A DNA stretch of 64,000 bases from Mycolicibacterium chlorophenolicum (lineage in GTDB: Bacteria; Actinomycetota; Actinomycetes; Mycobacteriales; Mycobacteriaceae): contig NZ_JYNL01000048.1 in the NCBI RefSeq assembly GCF_001044235.1, forward strand, positions 62,001 through 126,000, given 5' to 3'. The position numbers and the translations under genes were made by a program. Of this stretch, positions 1-9,232 are shown piece by piece. The notes under the pieces are model-generated. The model ran no database searches. It saw only the letters and a list, made by a program, of their open reading frames with translations, and was not told the origin of the DNA. Every line of letters starts with the position of its first letter. Position 1 is the stretch's first letter.

Positions 1-1
1 C

Positions 2-1153
2 CAGCCGCGCCCGACCGACCAGATGTTCTGGTACCGCACCACCCGGTTCGTCATCCGGCGGGCGCTGCCGATCGGGGCCGCCACCACGGTGCTGCTCCTC
101 GCTCTGGGGGCGCCCTTCCTGAAGGTGGCGTGGGGTCTGCCCGACGATCGGGTGCTGCCGACGTCGGCGTCGTCGCGTCAGGTCGGTGACCTGATGCGGG
201 CCCAGTTCCCGGGGAACTCCGAGGCCGCGGTGACCGTGGTGCTGCCCGACGCCCACGGGTTGACGCCCAGTTCCTTCGCCGATTACGCCCGGTCGGCGTC
301 GCTGCTGCCGGGAGTCCCGGTGGTCGACTCGCCGGCGGGCACGTTCGTCGAGGGCACCCGGGTCGGGCCCCCGGCCACCGGTGCCGGCCTGGACCAGGGT
401 GTCGCGTTCCTCACCGTCGCCAGCAGCACCCCGCTGTTCACCCCGGAATCCGACGCGCAGCTGGACCGCCTCCGTGCCCTGCCCGGACCCGGTGATCGCA
501 CCGTCGAGCTGACCGGGATCGCGGCGATCAACGCCGACACCCTCACCGCCATCACCGCCCGGCTGCCCGCGGTGCTGGGCATCGTCGCCGTCGTGACGTT
601 CGTGCTGCTGTTCCTGCTCACCGGCAGCGTGGTGCTGCCGCTGAAGGCGCTGATCCTCAACACGCTCTCGCTGACCGCGGCGTTCGGCGCGCTGGTCTGG
701 ATCTTCCAGGACGGCAATCTCGGCGCCCTGGGCACCACCCCCACCGGGACGCTGGTGGCCAACATGCCCGTCCTGCTGTTCTGTATCGCCTTCGGGTTGT
801 CGATGGACTACGAGGTGTTCCTCCTCGCCCGCATCCGCGAACTGTGGTTGGCCAGCGGGCGCACCCGCGCGGACAACGACGAGAGCGTCGCCGTCGGTCT
901 GGCGCGCACCGGGCGGGTGGTGACGGCCGCGGCGCTGATCATGGCGATCTCGTTCGGTGCGCTGGTCGCCGCCCAGGTCTCTTTCATGCGGATGTTCGGG
1001 CTCGGTCTCACGCTGGCGGTGCTGATCGACGCCACGGTGGTGCGAATGGTGCTGCTGCCCGCGATGATGCATCTGATGGGTCGGTGGAACTGGTGGGCGC
1101 CCGCGCCGCTGGCGAGCCTGCACGAACGCATCAGACCGTCACATGCGAGGTGA
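2..1153 (+). CDS. MMPL family transporter, C-terminal part (5' end outside window)
   Basis: The frame is open from the window edge, so only the C-terminal part of an RND-type MMPL lipid exporter is present. It begins with a membrane segment (residues about 12-32 counted from the Met at 23). A periplasmic porter-type domain follows, then five hydrophobic segments in the second half. The conserved stretch FGLSMDYEVFLLARIRE is typical of MMPL proteins; its acidic/aromatic residues belong to the proton relay region. MMPL proteins export lipids across the inner membrane of mycobacteria. It lies 138 bp upstream of the carotenoid operon in the same direction, so linked transport of a carotenoid or glycolipid is possible but not shown. 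Family assignment is secure; substrate unknown. Confidence 0.9.
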   Translation, partial: QPRPTDQMFWYRTTRFVIRRALPIGAATTVLLLALGAPFLKVAWGLPDDRVLPTSASSRQVGDLMRAQFPGNSEAAVTVVLPDAHGLTPSSFADYARSASLLPGVPVVDSPAGTFVEGTRVGPPATGAGLDQGVAFLTVASSTPLFTPESDAQLDRLRALPGPGDRTVELTGIAAINADTLTAITARLPAVLGIVAVVTFVLLFLLTGSVVLPLKALILNTLSLTAAFGALVWIFQDGNLGALGTTPTGTLVANMPVLLFCIAFGLSMDYEVFLLARIRELWLASGRTRADNDESVAVGLARTGRVVTAAALIMAISFGALVAAQVSFMRMFGLGLTLAVLIDATVVRMVLLPAMMHLMGRWNWWAPAPLASLHERIRPSHAR

Positions 1154-1291
1154 AAGCGCGCCCCGGACGTGCTTGGCTGTGAAGTACTGACAGCCCGGGG
1201 GGAAATTTTCGGGTCCGACCAATCCGGGATCGGGGTCGCAACGAATCGATGATGCCGCGGCGGTCGAGCCGGACGCACCACCAGGAGGAGT

Positions 1292-2419
1292 GTGAGCTTG
1301 AGGGACGGCGAATGGGCGGGAACACACCTGGTCATGTCGGGCGCGAGAGTGCCGACGGCGACCAGCCTGGGTGCCTGGCGCGACGACCTGCGCGCGGGCG
1401 TGCGCAACCATCTGGCGGACTTCGTGCGCAGCGACTGCCTCGACAGACTCGCGGCCGCCAACGTCGACGTCGCCGGTGACCTGCTGTCGGGGTTCCTCGA
1501 CGGCGGCAAGTACGTGCGGTCGACGTTCATGTACGTGGGCTGGCTGTGCGGGGCCGACGAGAATGCCGCGGCGTTGCGGGCGTCGGCCAGCCTGGAGCTG
1601 CTGCACGCGTTCGCGCTGATCCAGGACGACGTCATGGACGGCTCGCCGCTGCGCCGCGCGCGGCCGTCGGCGCACGTCTCGTTCGGCCGGTGGCACCGCG
1701 ACCGCGGGCTGGCCGGCTCGGCCGACCGGTTCGGGGAGTCCGCGGCGATCCTGCTCGGCGACCTGTGCCTGGTGTGGGCCGAGCAGATGCTGCGCCGCAG
1801 CGGCGTCGGCCAGCACGCCCTGGCCCGGGTGTGGCCCCGCTACGACGACATGCGCACCGAGCTGGCCATCGGCCAGTTCTCCGATCTGGTCAACAGTTCT
1901 CACACCCTGCCCACACTCGAGGAGGTTCTCGACGTGCTCCGTCGAAAATCCGGCAACTACACCGTGCGTCGGCCCCTGGAGATCGGAGCGGCGATGGCCG
2001 GGTGCGACGACGCCGTCATCGACGCGCTCTCCGGCTACGGCGCCGCGATCGGAGAAGCGTTCCAGCTGCGTGACGACATCCTCGGCGTGTTCGGAACCCC
2101 CTCTCTGACAGGCAAATCCGCAGGCACCGACATGGAGGAGCGCAAGGCCACCAGCGTCATCGTCGCCGCCTACGAGCTGGCCGACGGACCGCTGCGCGAC
2201 CAGCTCTTCGACCTGATGAACCGTCCGCACATCGACGGTGACGCCGCGGATCACTGGCGCAACCTGATCGTGGCCAGCGGTGCGGTGCAGTGGATCGAGC
2301 AGCTGATCGCCGAGCGGCACACCCGCGCCCTGAATTTCCTCGACGGGGTCGCGATCCCCGATTTCGCCCGGGCGGCGCTGGCCGACATGGCGGTCGCGTG
2401 CACCCAGAGGGCCGCCTGA
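1292..2419 (+). CDS. crtE: Geranylgeranyl diphosphate synthase (CrtE, polyprenyl synthetase)
   Basis: Trans-isoprenyl diphosphate synthase of 375 residues that would make GGPP, the C20 precursor of phytoene, in the cytoplasm. The first aspartate-rich motif is seen as LIQDDVMDGSPLRRARP and the second as QLRDDILGVFG. Between them lies the usual basic and helical framework. The start is not certain: GTG 1292 lies 3 bases after a strong GGAGG, while TTG 1298 has better spacing, and ATG 1334 lies further in. The stop overlaps the crtI start by one base (TGATG), so it is translationally coupled as first gene of crtE-I-B-U-Rieske. The product length could be GGPP or FPP; the operon context favours GGPP. 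Confidence 0.93.
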   Translation: MSLRDGEWAGTHLVMSGARVPTATSLGAWRDDLRAGVRNHLADFVRSDCLDRLAAANVDVAGDLLSGFLDGGKYVRSTFMYVGWLCGADENAAALRASASLELLHAFALIQDDVMDGSPLRRARPSAHVSFGRWHRDRGLAGSADRFGESAAILLGDLCLVWAEQMLRRSGVGQHALARVWPRYDDMRTELAIGQFSDLVNSSHTLPTLEEVLDVLRRKSGNYTVRRPLEIGAAMAGCDDAVIDALSGYGAAIGEAFQLRDDILGVFGTPSLTGKSAGTDMEERKATSVIVAAYELADGPLRDQLFDLMNRPHIDGDAADHWRNLIVASGAVQWIEQLIAERHTRALNFLDGVAIPDFARAALADMAVACTQRAA

Positions 2420-3927
2420 TGCGCACCGTCACCGGGCGCACGGACCGGGTCGTCGTCGTCGGAGCGGGGCTGTCGGGTCTCGCGGCAGCGTTGCACCTGG
2501 CCGGACGGGGACGCGACGTCACCGTCGTCGAGCGCGGGGCGCACCCGGGCGGGCGGGTCGGCCGCGAGGACATCGGCGGCTACCGGATCGACACCGGGCC
2601 CACGGTGCTGACGATGCCCGACATCATGGACGACGCGTTCGCCGCCGTCGGCGACTCGCTGGCGGCGCGGCTGCCGTTGGAACGGATCGATCCTGCCTAC
2701 GAGGCCCGCTTCGCCGACGGCAGCGCGGTCGTCGTGCACACCGACGCGGCCGCGATGGCCACCGAGGTGGAGCGCTTCGCCGGCCGGGAGCAGGCCGACG
2801 GCTACCTGCGGCTGCGCGAGTGGCTGACCAAGCTGTACCTCACCGAGTTCGACGGGTTCATCGGCGCGAACTTCGACTCGCCGCTGTCCCTGGTGACCCC
2901 GCAGCTGGCCCGGCTCGCCGCGCTCGGCGGGTTCCGCGGCTGGGAGCGCATGGTGCGCCGCTACATCACCGACGAGCGGCTGCTGCGGGTGTTCACGTTC
3001 CAGGCGCTCTACGCCGGCGTGCCGCCGCAGAGCGCGCTGGCCGCCTACGCGGTGATCGCGTACATGGACACCGTTGCCGGCGTGTACTTCCCCCAGGGCG
3101 GTGTGCGGGCGCTGCCCGACGCGATGGCGGCCTCGGCCGCCGATGCCGGCGTCGAATTCATCTACAACGCAACGGTTTCCGAGCTGGAGTTCAGTGGCTC
3201 CCGGGTCACCGGGGTGCGCACCGCCGACGGTGGGCGGGTGCCCGCCGACGCGGTCGTGCTGACCACCGAACTGCCGGACACGTACCGCCTGGTGCGCCGG
3301 ACCCCGCGCCGGCCGCTGAAGCTGCGGGCGGCGCCGTCGGCGGTGGTGGCGCACGTCGGCTGCGAAGCCGTCGGCGAGGCCGCCGGTCACCACACGATCC
3401 TGTTCGGCGACGCCTGGCATCAGACGTTCCGCGACATCATCGACGACGGCCGCACCATGCGGGACCCCTCGCTGCTGGTGACCCGCCCGACCGCCAGTGA
3501 CCCGTCGCTGGCGCCGGCCGGACGCGACCTGCTCTACGTGCTCGCGCCCGCGCCCAACACCGACGTCGGGGTGGTCGACTGGGACACGGCCGGCCCGGGC
3601 TACGTCGAGCAGATGCTCGATGACGTTCGCAAACGCGCGCCGGGTGTCGGGGAGGACGCGGAGGTGCTGCACGTCGTGACCCCCGCCGACTGGGGTCGGC
3701 AGGGCATGGCGGCGGGTAGCCCGTTCGCGCTGGCGCACACGTTCTCCCAGACCGGCCCGTTCCGGCCGGCCAACACCGTCCGCGGGGTCGACAACGTCGT
3801 GCTCGCGGGCTCCTCCACCGTCCCCGGTGTCGGCGTGCCGACCGCGATCCTGTCCGGGCGGCTCGCCGCGGACCGCATCACCGGGGTGCACGCCAGCCAG
3901 CCCACCTCGGAGGTCAATCGCTCATGA
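2419..3927 (+). CDS. crtI: Phytoene desaturase CrtI
   Basis: FAD-dependent carotenoid desaturase of 502 residues that would convert phytoene to lycopene at the membrane. The N-terminal dinucleotide-binding motif VVVGAGLSGLAAALHLAGRG is followed by an acidic beta2 end and GGRVG. The C-terminus carries the family signature region NVVLAGSSTVPGVGVPTAIL, closing the FAD site. ATG 2419 is chosen because it overlaps the crtE stop and places the FAD motif close to the N-terminus, as is usual; the frame remains open upstream but has no family features there. It ends in an ATGA overlap with crtB. Close relatives include 4-ketolase and zeta-carotene type desaturases, but length and context fit CrtI. Confidence 0.95.
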   Translation: MRTVTGRTDRVVVVGAGLSGLAAALHLAGRGRDVTVVERGAHPGGRVGREDIGGYRIDTGPTVLTMPDIMDDAFAAVGDSLAARLPLERIDPAYEARFADGSAVVVHTDAAAMATEVERFAGREQADGYLRLREWLTKLYLTEFDGFIGANFDSPLSLVTPQLARLAALGGFRGWERMVRRYITDERLLRVFTFQALYAGVPPQSALAAYAVIAYMDTVAGVYFPQGGVRALPDAMAASAADAGVEFIYNATVSELEFSGSRVTGVRTADGGRVPADAVVLTTELPDTYRLVRRTPRRPLKLRAAPSAVVAHVGCEAVGEAAGHHTILFGDAWHQTFRDIIDDGRTMRDPSLLVTRPTASDPSLAPAGRDLLYVLAPAPNTDVGVVDWDTAGPGYVEQMLDDVRKRAPGVGEDAEVLHVVTPADWGRQGMAAGSPFALAHTFSQTGPFRPANTVRGVDNVVLAGSSTVPGVGVPTAILSGRLAADRITGVHASQPTSEVNRS

Positions 3928-4871
3928 TCCACACCGAGCTCGACGCCGCCGGTGTCCGGGACCCGTCGCTGCGGGAGGCCTACCGGCAGTGCCGCACGCT
4001 GAACGCCCGCTACGGCAAGACGTTCTTTCTCGCGACCCGGCTGCTGGCGCCGCGGCAGCGTCCCGCCGTGCACGCGCTGTACGGCTTCGCCCGCTTCGCC
4101 GACGACATCCTCGACGACCTCGACGACCCGCGCACCGTCGACCAGCGCGCCGATCAGCTGCAGCAGCTGTCCACCCGGCTGTTCAACGCGCTCGTCGAGA
4201 AGCAGCCCTGCGGGGACGATCCGGTGCTGACCGCCGTGGTGCACACCGCGCGCAAGTACGACATCGGCTGGGATCTGTTCGACGACTTCCTCGCCTCGAT
4301 GCGGATGGATCTGACGGTGACCGACTACCCGGACCGGGCGTCGCTGGAGAAGTACATGTACGGGTCGGCCGAGGTGATCGGGCTGCAGATGCTGCCGGTG
4401 CTGGGCACCGTCGTGCCGCGGGAGCAGGCGGCCCCGTACGCCGCGGCGCTGGGGACGGCGTTCCAGCTCACCAACTTCATCCGTGACGTCGACGAGGATC
4501 TGCACCGCGGCCGGGTGTACCTGCCCGCCGATGAACTCGCGGCCCACGGCGTCGACCGGGACCTGCTGCGCTGGTGCCAGGCCAACCGTCGCACCGATCA
4601 CCGGGTCCGGGCCGCGCTCGCCGAACAGCACGCGCGAACCCGCGAGGTCTACGAGAAGGCCAAGCCCGGCATCGGGATGCTGGCGCCGGCGTCACGGCCG
4701 TGCGTCGCGGCCGCCTCGACGCTGTACTCGGAGATCCTCGATCGCGTCGAGGCCATGGACTTCGAGATCTTCGGCCGGCGCGCCACCGTCGGCAAGCCCC
4801 GCCGCGCGGTGGTCGCGGCCGCCGGCCTCGGCAAGTCCTGGGCGGCGCGGATCCGCCACGGGAGCGTGTGA
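3924..4871 (+). CDS. crtB: Phytoene synthase CrtB
   Basis: Squalene/phytoene synthase family enzyme of 315 residues that condenses two GGPP to phytoene, the committed step of C40 carotenoid synthesis. The first Mg-binding motif is FARFADDILDD (about residues 53-63) and the second is RDVDEDLHRGRVYLP (about residues 190-204), both intact. ATG 3924 sits inside an ATGA overlap with the crtI stop, so translational coupling is expected. Length matches bacterial CrtB. Downstream, crtU starts only 14 bases after its stop. Confidence 0.95.
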   Translation: MIHTELDAAGVRDPSLREAYRQCRTLNARYGKTFFLATRLLAPRQRPAVHALYGFARFADDILDDLDDPRTVDQRADQLQQLSTRLFNALVEKQPCGDDPVLTAVVHTARKYDIGWDLFDDFLASMRMDLTVTDYPDRASLEKYMYGSAEVIGLQMLPVLGTVVPREQAAPYAAALGTAFQLTNFIRDVDEDLHRGRVYLPADELAAHGVDRDLLRWCQANRRTDHRVRAALAEQHARTREVYEKAKPGIGMLAPASRPCVAAASTLYSEILDRVEAMDFEIFGRRATVGKPRRAVVAAAGLGKSWAARIRHGSV

Positions 4872-4885
4872 CGGGTGGTCCACGC

Positions 4886-6409
4886 ATGACCGATCCGCGC
4901 CGTCAGACGTGGCCCGGGCATCCCGGGCGCAGCGCGGTCAACGGGCACGGTGAACGGCCCCGTGTCGTCGTGGTCGGAGCCGGCATCGCCGGCCTGGCCG
5001 CCGCCACCGGGCTGGCCGAACGCGGCGTCGCCGTCGACGTCGTGGAGCAGTGCGACTATCTGGGCGGCCGGGTGGGCGGCTGGACCGAGACGCTGTCCGA
5101 CGGCTCGCAGACCGGGATGAACCGCGGCTTCCACGCATTCTTCCGGCAGTACTACAACCTGCGTGCGCTGCTGCGGCGCGCTGATCCCGCCCTGGCTGCG
5201 CTGACGCCGGTCGAGGACTACCCGCTGATCGACGGCGCCGGGCGCCGGGACACGTTCCGTGGGCTGCCCCAGACGCCGCCGCTGAACGCGCTGGCGTTCG
5301 CGCTGCGCAGTCCCACCTTCCGGCTGCGCGACCTGATCCGTCTCGACGCGAAGGCGGCGGCGCCGCTGGCGACGGTGTCGGTGCCCGACACCTACCGGCT
5401 GCTCGACGACCGTGACGCCGCGAGGTTCCTGCGTGACATCAACTTCCCCGACGCCGCGCGGCACCTGGCGTTCGAGGTGTTCGCGCGCAGCTTCTTCGCC
5501 CGGCCCGAGGCGCTGTCGGCCGGTGAGCTCGTCACGATGTTCCACATCTACTTCCTGGGCTCCAGCGAGGGGCTCATCTTCGACGTCGCAAACGCCAATT
5601 TCGATGTGGCACTGTGGGATCCGCTGCGCGACTACCTCCAGGGCCGCGGGGTCACCTTCCACACCGGCGCGGCGGTGGACGCCCTGACCGACGACGGCGG
5701 GGTCGCGGTGACGACGGCGACGGACCGGCTGCCCGCCGACGGTGTGGTGCTGGCCACCGACGTCGCCGGGCTGCGTCGAGTCGTGGCGGCCTCACCCTGG
5801 CTGGGCGACGCCCCGTGGCGCGGCCGGGTCGCCGGGATGGGCACCGCACCGCCGTTCGTGGTGCTGCGGCTGTGGCTGGACCGCCCCGTACGGGCAGACC
5901 GCGCCGCGTTCGTCGGGACGGGCGGGCGGGAGCCGCTGGACAATGTCAGCGTGGTGGAACGCTATGAACGGGAGGCCGCGCAGTGGGCGGCCCGCACGGG
6001 CGGCTCGGTCGTCGAACTGCACGCCTACTCGGTGACCGACCCGCTCGACACGGTCCGGGACGGGCTGATCGCGCGCATGCACGAGCTCTACCCTGAAACG
6101 ATGGATGCCTCCATCGTCCACGAGCGGCTGCTGCATCGCGGCGACTGCCCGCGGTTCGCGCCCGGCGACTTCGCCGACCGTCCCACCGTCCGCACACCGG
6201 ATCCGCGGATCATGTTGGCGGGTGACGGAATTCGCATCGATCTGCCCGTCGCGCTGATGGAACGCGCCGCGACGACGGGGTGGGCCGCGGCCAACGAGCT
6301 GCTGGGCCGCTTCGGGCTGGCGGGACATCCGCTGCACACGGTGCCCAACCAGGGACGCTCGGCGCTGCTGCGCCGGCTGGCGACGACGGGCGGAGGTGCG
6401 GGCCGGTGA
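4886..6409 (+). CDS. crtU: Carotenoid phi-ring synthase / beta-carotene desaturase-methyltransferase (CrtU-like)
   Basis: FAD-dependent protein of 507 residues. It opens with VVVVGAGIAGLAAATGLAER (FAD motif, about residue 28) and GGRVGG. It carries GMNRGFHAFFRQYYNLR, a stretch characteristic of CrtU/CruE-type enzymes, which turn beta-ionone rings into aromatic phi rings (isorenieratene, called leprotene in mycobacteria). The C-terminus contains PRIMLAGDGIRIDLPVALMERA, the closing FAD segment. ATG 4886 is chosen because it lies just before the conserved FAD fold; a longer frame upstream is a shadow of crtB. It overlaps the Rieske gene by GTGA. The function is inferred from the family and operon; the substrate needs a beta-cyclase that is not in this window. 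Confidence 0.82.
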   Translation: MTDPRRQTWPGHPGRSAVNGHGERPRVVVVGAGIAGLAAATGLAERGVAVDVVEQCDYLGGRVGGWTETLSDGSQTGMNRGFHAFFRQYYNLRALLRRADPALAALTPVEDYPLIDGAGRRDTFRGLPQTPPLNALAFALRSPTFRLRDLIRLDAKAAAPLATVSVPDTYRLLDDRDAARFLRDINFPDAARHLAFEVFARSFFARPEALSAGELVTMFHIYFLGSSEGLIFDVANANFDVALWDPLRDYLQGRGVTFHTGAAVDALTDDGGVAVTTATDRLPADGVVLATDVAGLRRVVAASPWLGDAPWRGRVAGMGTAPPFVVLRLWLDRPVRADRAAFVGTGGREPLDNVSVVERYEREAAQWAARTGGSVVELHAYSVTDPLDTVRDGLIARMHELYPETMDASIVHERLLHRGDCPRFAPGDFADRPTVRTPDPRIMLAGDGIRIDLPVALMERAATTGWAAANELLGRFGLAGHPLHTVPNQGRSALLRRLATTGGGAGR

Positions 6410-7416
6410 GCGAGCAGACGGGGTGGCGCGGCAGGCTGGCCGCGGCGTGGCCGTTCGAGGTGCTTCCGGCGATCGACTGGGCGGCGCAGACACCGACCTA
6501 CGCCGACGCCAATCCCGCGCTGATCTCCGCGGCGCTGCGGCGCGCGCAGCGCAAACCGGGCGGCAACTGGTTCGCGTTCGCCGCGAGCTCCTCGGTCAGC
6601 GACTCGGCGCTGGGCACCACGGTGGCCGGACGGGAGCTGGTGGCGTGGCGGGGCGCCGACGGCGGGCTGCTGGTCGCCCCGCGGGCCTGCCCGCACCTGG
6701 GCGCCGACCTGGCGACGGCCCCGGTCGAGTGCGGAACCCTGGTCTGCCCGTGGCACGGTCTGAGGCTGGGGGAGCGCAGGCACGGGACATGGAAGCCGTA
6801 TCCGGCGCACGACGACGGGGTGCTGTGCTGGGTGCGCCTCGACGAGCACGCCGATCCCGCGGGCGTCGCGCCCGCCGATGCGCCGCCGCCGATGCCGCGT
6901 CCCGGCGAACCCGCGATCTCGGCGGTCACCCGGCTCGAGGGCGTGTGCGAGCCCGGCGACGTCGTCTCCAACCGGCTCGACCCGTGGCACGGCGCGTGGT
7001 TCCATCCGTACTCGTTCACCCAGCTCAAGGTGCTCAGCGCTCCGCCCGCCGACGACGACCTGCCCGACGCGCTCGACCGCTTCGTCGTCGACGTCACGTT
7101 CCGCATCGGCCGTCTCGGCGTCCCGGTGATCGCGGAGTTCACCACACCGGGTCCGCGCACCGTGTCGATGCGCATCATCGAGGGTGAGGGCCAGGGCAGT
7201 GTGGTCGAGACCCACGCCACCCCGCTCGGCCCCGGGCCCGACGGCCGGCCCAGGACTGCGGTCGTCGAAGCGGTGATCGCCCACTCCGATCGCACCCACT
7301 TCGGCAAGGGGCTGGTGGCCGCACCGCTGATCCGGCCTCTGATGCGGCGCGCCGCCACCAAGCTGTGGCGCGACGACCTGGCCTACGCCGAGCGACTCTT
7401 CGAGCTGAGGAACTAG
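6406..7416 (+). CDS. Rieske [2Fe-2S] protein with C-terminal DUF5914-like domain
   Basis: Protein of 336 residues, last gene of the carotenoid operon, started at GTG 6406 inside a GTGA overlap with crtU. A Rieske cluster site is clear: CPHLGADL followed 13 residues later by CPWHGL, i.e. two Cys-X-His/Cys-X2-His pairs near residues 93-117. The C-terminal half, with HGAWFHPYSF and a beta-rich stretch, lacks an obvious mononuclear-iron 2-His-1-carboxylate site by eye. Rieske proteins beside CrtU/CruE genes are known in carotenoid clusters (for example CruH in synechoxanthin synthesis), so a role in oxidising the aromatic carotenoid or feeding electrons to CrtU is plausible. This is inference; the reaction is unknown. 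It ends convergent with idi, the two stops sharing CTAG. Confidence 0.8.
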   Translation: MSEQTGWRGRLAAAWPFEVLPAIDWAAQTPTYADANPALISAALRRAQRKPGGNWFAFAASSSVSDSALGTTVAGRELVAWRGADGGLLVAPRACPHLGADLATAPVECGTLVCPWHGLRLGERRHGTWKPYPAHDDGVLCWVRLDEHADPAGVAPADAPPPMPRPGEPAISAVTRLEGVCEPGDVVSNRLDPWHGAWFHPYSFTQLKVLSAPPADDDLPDALDRFVVDVTFRIGRLGVPVIAEFTTPGPRTVSMRIIEGEGQGSVVETHATPLGPGPDGRPRTAVVEAVIAHSDRTHFGKGLVAAPLIRPLMRRAATKLWRDDLAYAERLFELRN

Positions 7417-7967
7417 GTGCGTTGTCCGACGCCGGCCGCCTCGAGCAGCGGGATCTGTTCGACCGCCCAGGGACTGATCGCCCACGGCAGGCGGGCCGCG
7501 CTGCAGGCCTGCTCCCACGGCACCCACTCGTAGTCCATGACCTCGGCCGGGTCGGCGCGCACCGGACCTTCGACGCGGCCGCGGTACACCGGGCACAGTT
7601 CGTTCTCCACCACGCCGTCGGCGGCCACCGCGTAGTAGCGGAAATCGGGCAGCACGCACTCCAGGTCGGCGATGCCGACCCCGAGTTCCTCGCGCACGCG
7701 GCGCTGCACCGCGTCGGCCATCGACTCGTCCGGCGCGGGATGGCCGCAGCAGGAGTTCGTCCAGATGCCGGGGAACGTGCGCTTGTGCAGGGCCCGCCGG
7801 GTCAGCAGCACGTTGCCCGCCTGGTCGAACAGGTAGCAGGAGAACGCCAGGTGGAGCGGCGTGGACTCGTGGTGGACCCCGATCTTGTCGGCCGAGCCGA
7901 TGGGTCGGCCTTCCTCGTCGACCAGGACGACCAGTTCAGCGGTGTTCGCAGACGCCATGACAGGCAT
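7413..7967 (-). CDS. idi: Isopentenyl-diphosphate delta-isomerase type I
   Basis: Nudix-fold enzyme of 184 residues interconverting IPP and DMAPP, the allylic starter of carotenoid chains. Family motifs seen: HLAFSCYLFD, the catalytic-cysteine segment TNSCCGHP (about residues 69-76), the Nudix-like REELG, and the glutamate region YRGRVEG through EVMDYEWVPW. ATG 7967 is preferred over the ATG three codons later because GGGAG lies 9 bases before it. It runs opposite to and overlaps the Rieske gene end by 4 bases, so it is transcribed separately from a promoter shared divergently with the glycosyltransferase; only 17 bases separate the two starts. Confidence 0.95.
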   Translation of the reverse strand: MPVMASANTAELVVLVDEEGRPIGSADKIGVHHESTPLHLAFSCYLFDQAGNVLLTRRALHKRTFPGIWTNSCCGHPAPDESMADAVQRRVREELGVGIADLECVLPDFRYYAVAADGVVENELCPVYRGRVEGPVRADPAEVMDYEWVPWEQACSAARLPWAISPWAVEQIPLLEAAGVGQRT

Positions 7968-7984
7968 TCGGCGCCGCTCCCGGT

Positions 7985-9232
7985 GTGGATCGGTGCGCCG
8001 TGGCGGTAGTGCTGGCCTACACCTCGCCCGCCCTGGGGCACCTGTTCCCGTTCTGTGCCCTGCTGACGGAGTTGGCGTCCCGCGGGCACCAGGTGCACCT
8101 CCGGACGCTGGCCGCGGGCGTCGACCTGGCCCGCGAGCTGGGGTTCACCGCGGCCCCGGTGCATCCGGGGATCGAGGCGCTGCAGAGCATCGACCCGTTC
8201 ACCGATTCGATGATGCGGTCGGTCGCCAGCACCGTCGAGGTGCTGACCCGGCGCGCTGTGCTGGAGGTGGGGGATTTCCAGGTGGCGGTGCGCGACGTCG
8301 AGCCGGACGTGATGGTGCTCGACGCGAACTGCTGGGGCGCGATGGCGGCGGCCGAGGCGCAGACGCGGCCGTGGGTGGTGTTGTCCCCATTCGTGCCGTA
8401 TCTGCGCTCGCCGGGGTCGCCGCCGTTCGGCGCGGGCGCGGCGCCGATGCGGGGCCCGGTGGGCCGGGTGCGGGACTGGGGCATCGGGCTGGTCACCGTG
8501 CCGCTGTTCGACCGGCCGCTCGCCCGGGGCATGCGTCCGGTGCGCGAGGCGCTGGGGCTGGCGCCGCTGCGCTCGGCCGACGACCTGTTGCGCCGGGCGC
8601 CCGGCCTGTTGGTGGCCACCGGCAAGCCGTTCGAGTACGAGCACACCGACTGGGGCGCCTCGGCGTCGATGATCGGTCCCGCGGCCTTCGATCCGCCGCT
8701 GCAGCGGCCTCCGGCCTGGCTCGACGACATCGACCTGCCGGTGGTGCTGGTGACGACGTCGTCGGTGCGCCAGGCCGACGAGGCGCTGATCCGCGCCACG
8801 ATCGACGCGCTCGACGGCCAACCGGTGCACGTGGTCGCGACCAGCCCGGCCGGCGACGCCGACGCGGTGCAGACCCGGCGCGGGGTCACGATGGCGCGGT
8901 TCGTCCCGCATTCGGCGGTGCTCGAGCGCGCGGTGTGCGTGGTCACCCACGGCGGTATGGGCGTCACGCAGAAGGCGCTGGGTCGGGGGATCCCGGTCTG
9001 CGCCGTGCCTTTCGGCCGCGATCAGTTCGAGGTGGCGCGCCGGGTGCAGGTCGCGCGGTGCGGCACCCGGCTGCCGGCCCGCCGGCTCAGCGTCCCGCGA
9101 CTGCGGGAGGCGATCGGCGCGGCGATGACGATGACGGCGGGTGCGCAGGCTGTCGCCGCCGGCTTCGCCGCCACGGGCGGCGTGCGCCGCGGCGCCGACA
9201 TCGTCGAGTCGCACCTCACCCGGCGATCGTGA
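7985..9232 (+). CDS. GT1-family glycosyltransferase (CrtX/MGT-like)
   Basis: UDP-glycosyltransferase-like protein of about 415 residues, with a GT-B fold. The N-terminal acceptor domain begins AYTSPALGHLFPFCALLTELASRGH. The C-terminal donor-binding domain carries ARFVPHSAVLERAVCVVTHGGMG and later PFGRDQFEVARRVQ, matching the HGG and DQ positions of GT1 enzymes. GTG 7985 is the first start; GTG 8000 is an alternative, and neither has a good ribosome site. Placement beside the carotenoid genes suggests glycosylation of a hydroxylated carotenoid, as CrtX does, but GT1 acceptors cannot be read from sequence. Its 3' end overlaps the converging NRAMP gene by 17 bases. Confidence 0.85.
   Translation: MDRCAVAVVLAYTSPALGHLFPFCALLTELASRGHQVHLRTLAAGVDLARELGFTAAPVHPGIEALQSIDPFTDSMMRSVASTVEVLTRRAVLEVGDFQVAVRDVEPDVMVLDANCWGAMAAAEAQTRPWVVLSPFVPYLRSPGSPPFGAGAAPMRGPVGRVRDWGIGLVTVPLFDRPLARGMRPVREALGLAPLRSADDLLRRAPGLLVATGKPFEYEHTDWGASASMIGPAAFDPPLQRPPAWLDDIDLPVVLVTTSSVRQADEALIRATIDALDGQPVHVVATSPAGDADAVQTRRGVTMARFVPHSAVLERAVCVVTHGGMGVTQKALGRGIPVCAVPFGRDQFEVARRVQVARCGTRLPARRLSVPRLREAIGAAMTMTAGAQAVAAGFAATGGVRRGADIVESHLTRRS

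Noticed and set aside
2251..3891. 546-codon minus-strand frame over crtI
   Set aside because: Its composition (Arg/Gly/His/Val) is typical of antisense GC-rich DNA, while the plus strand encodes a complete CrtI.
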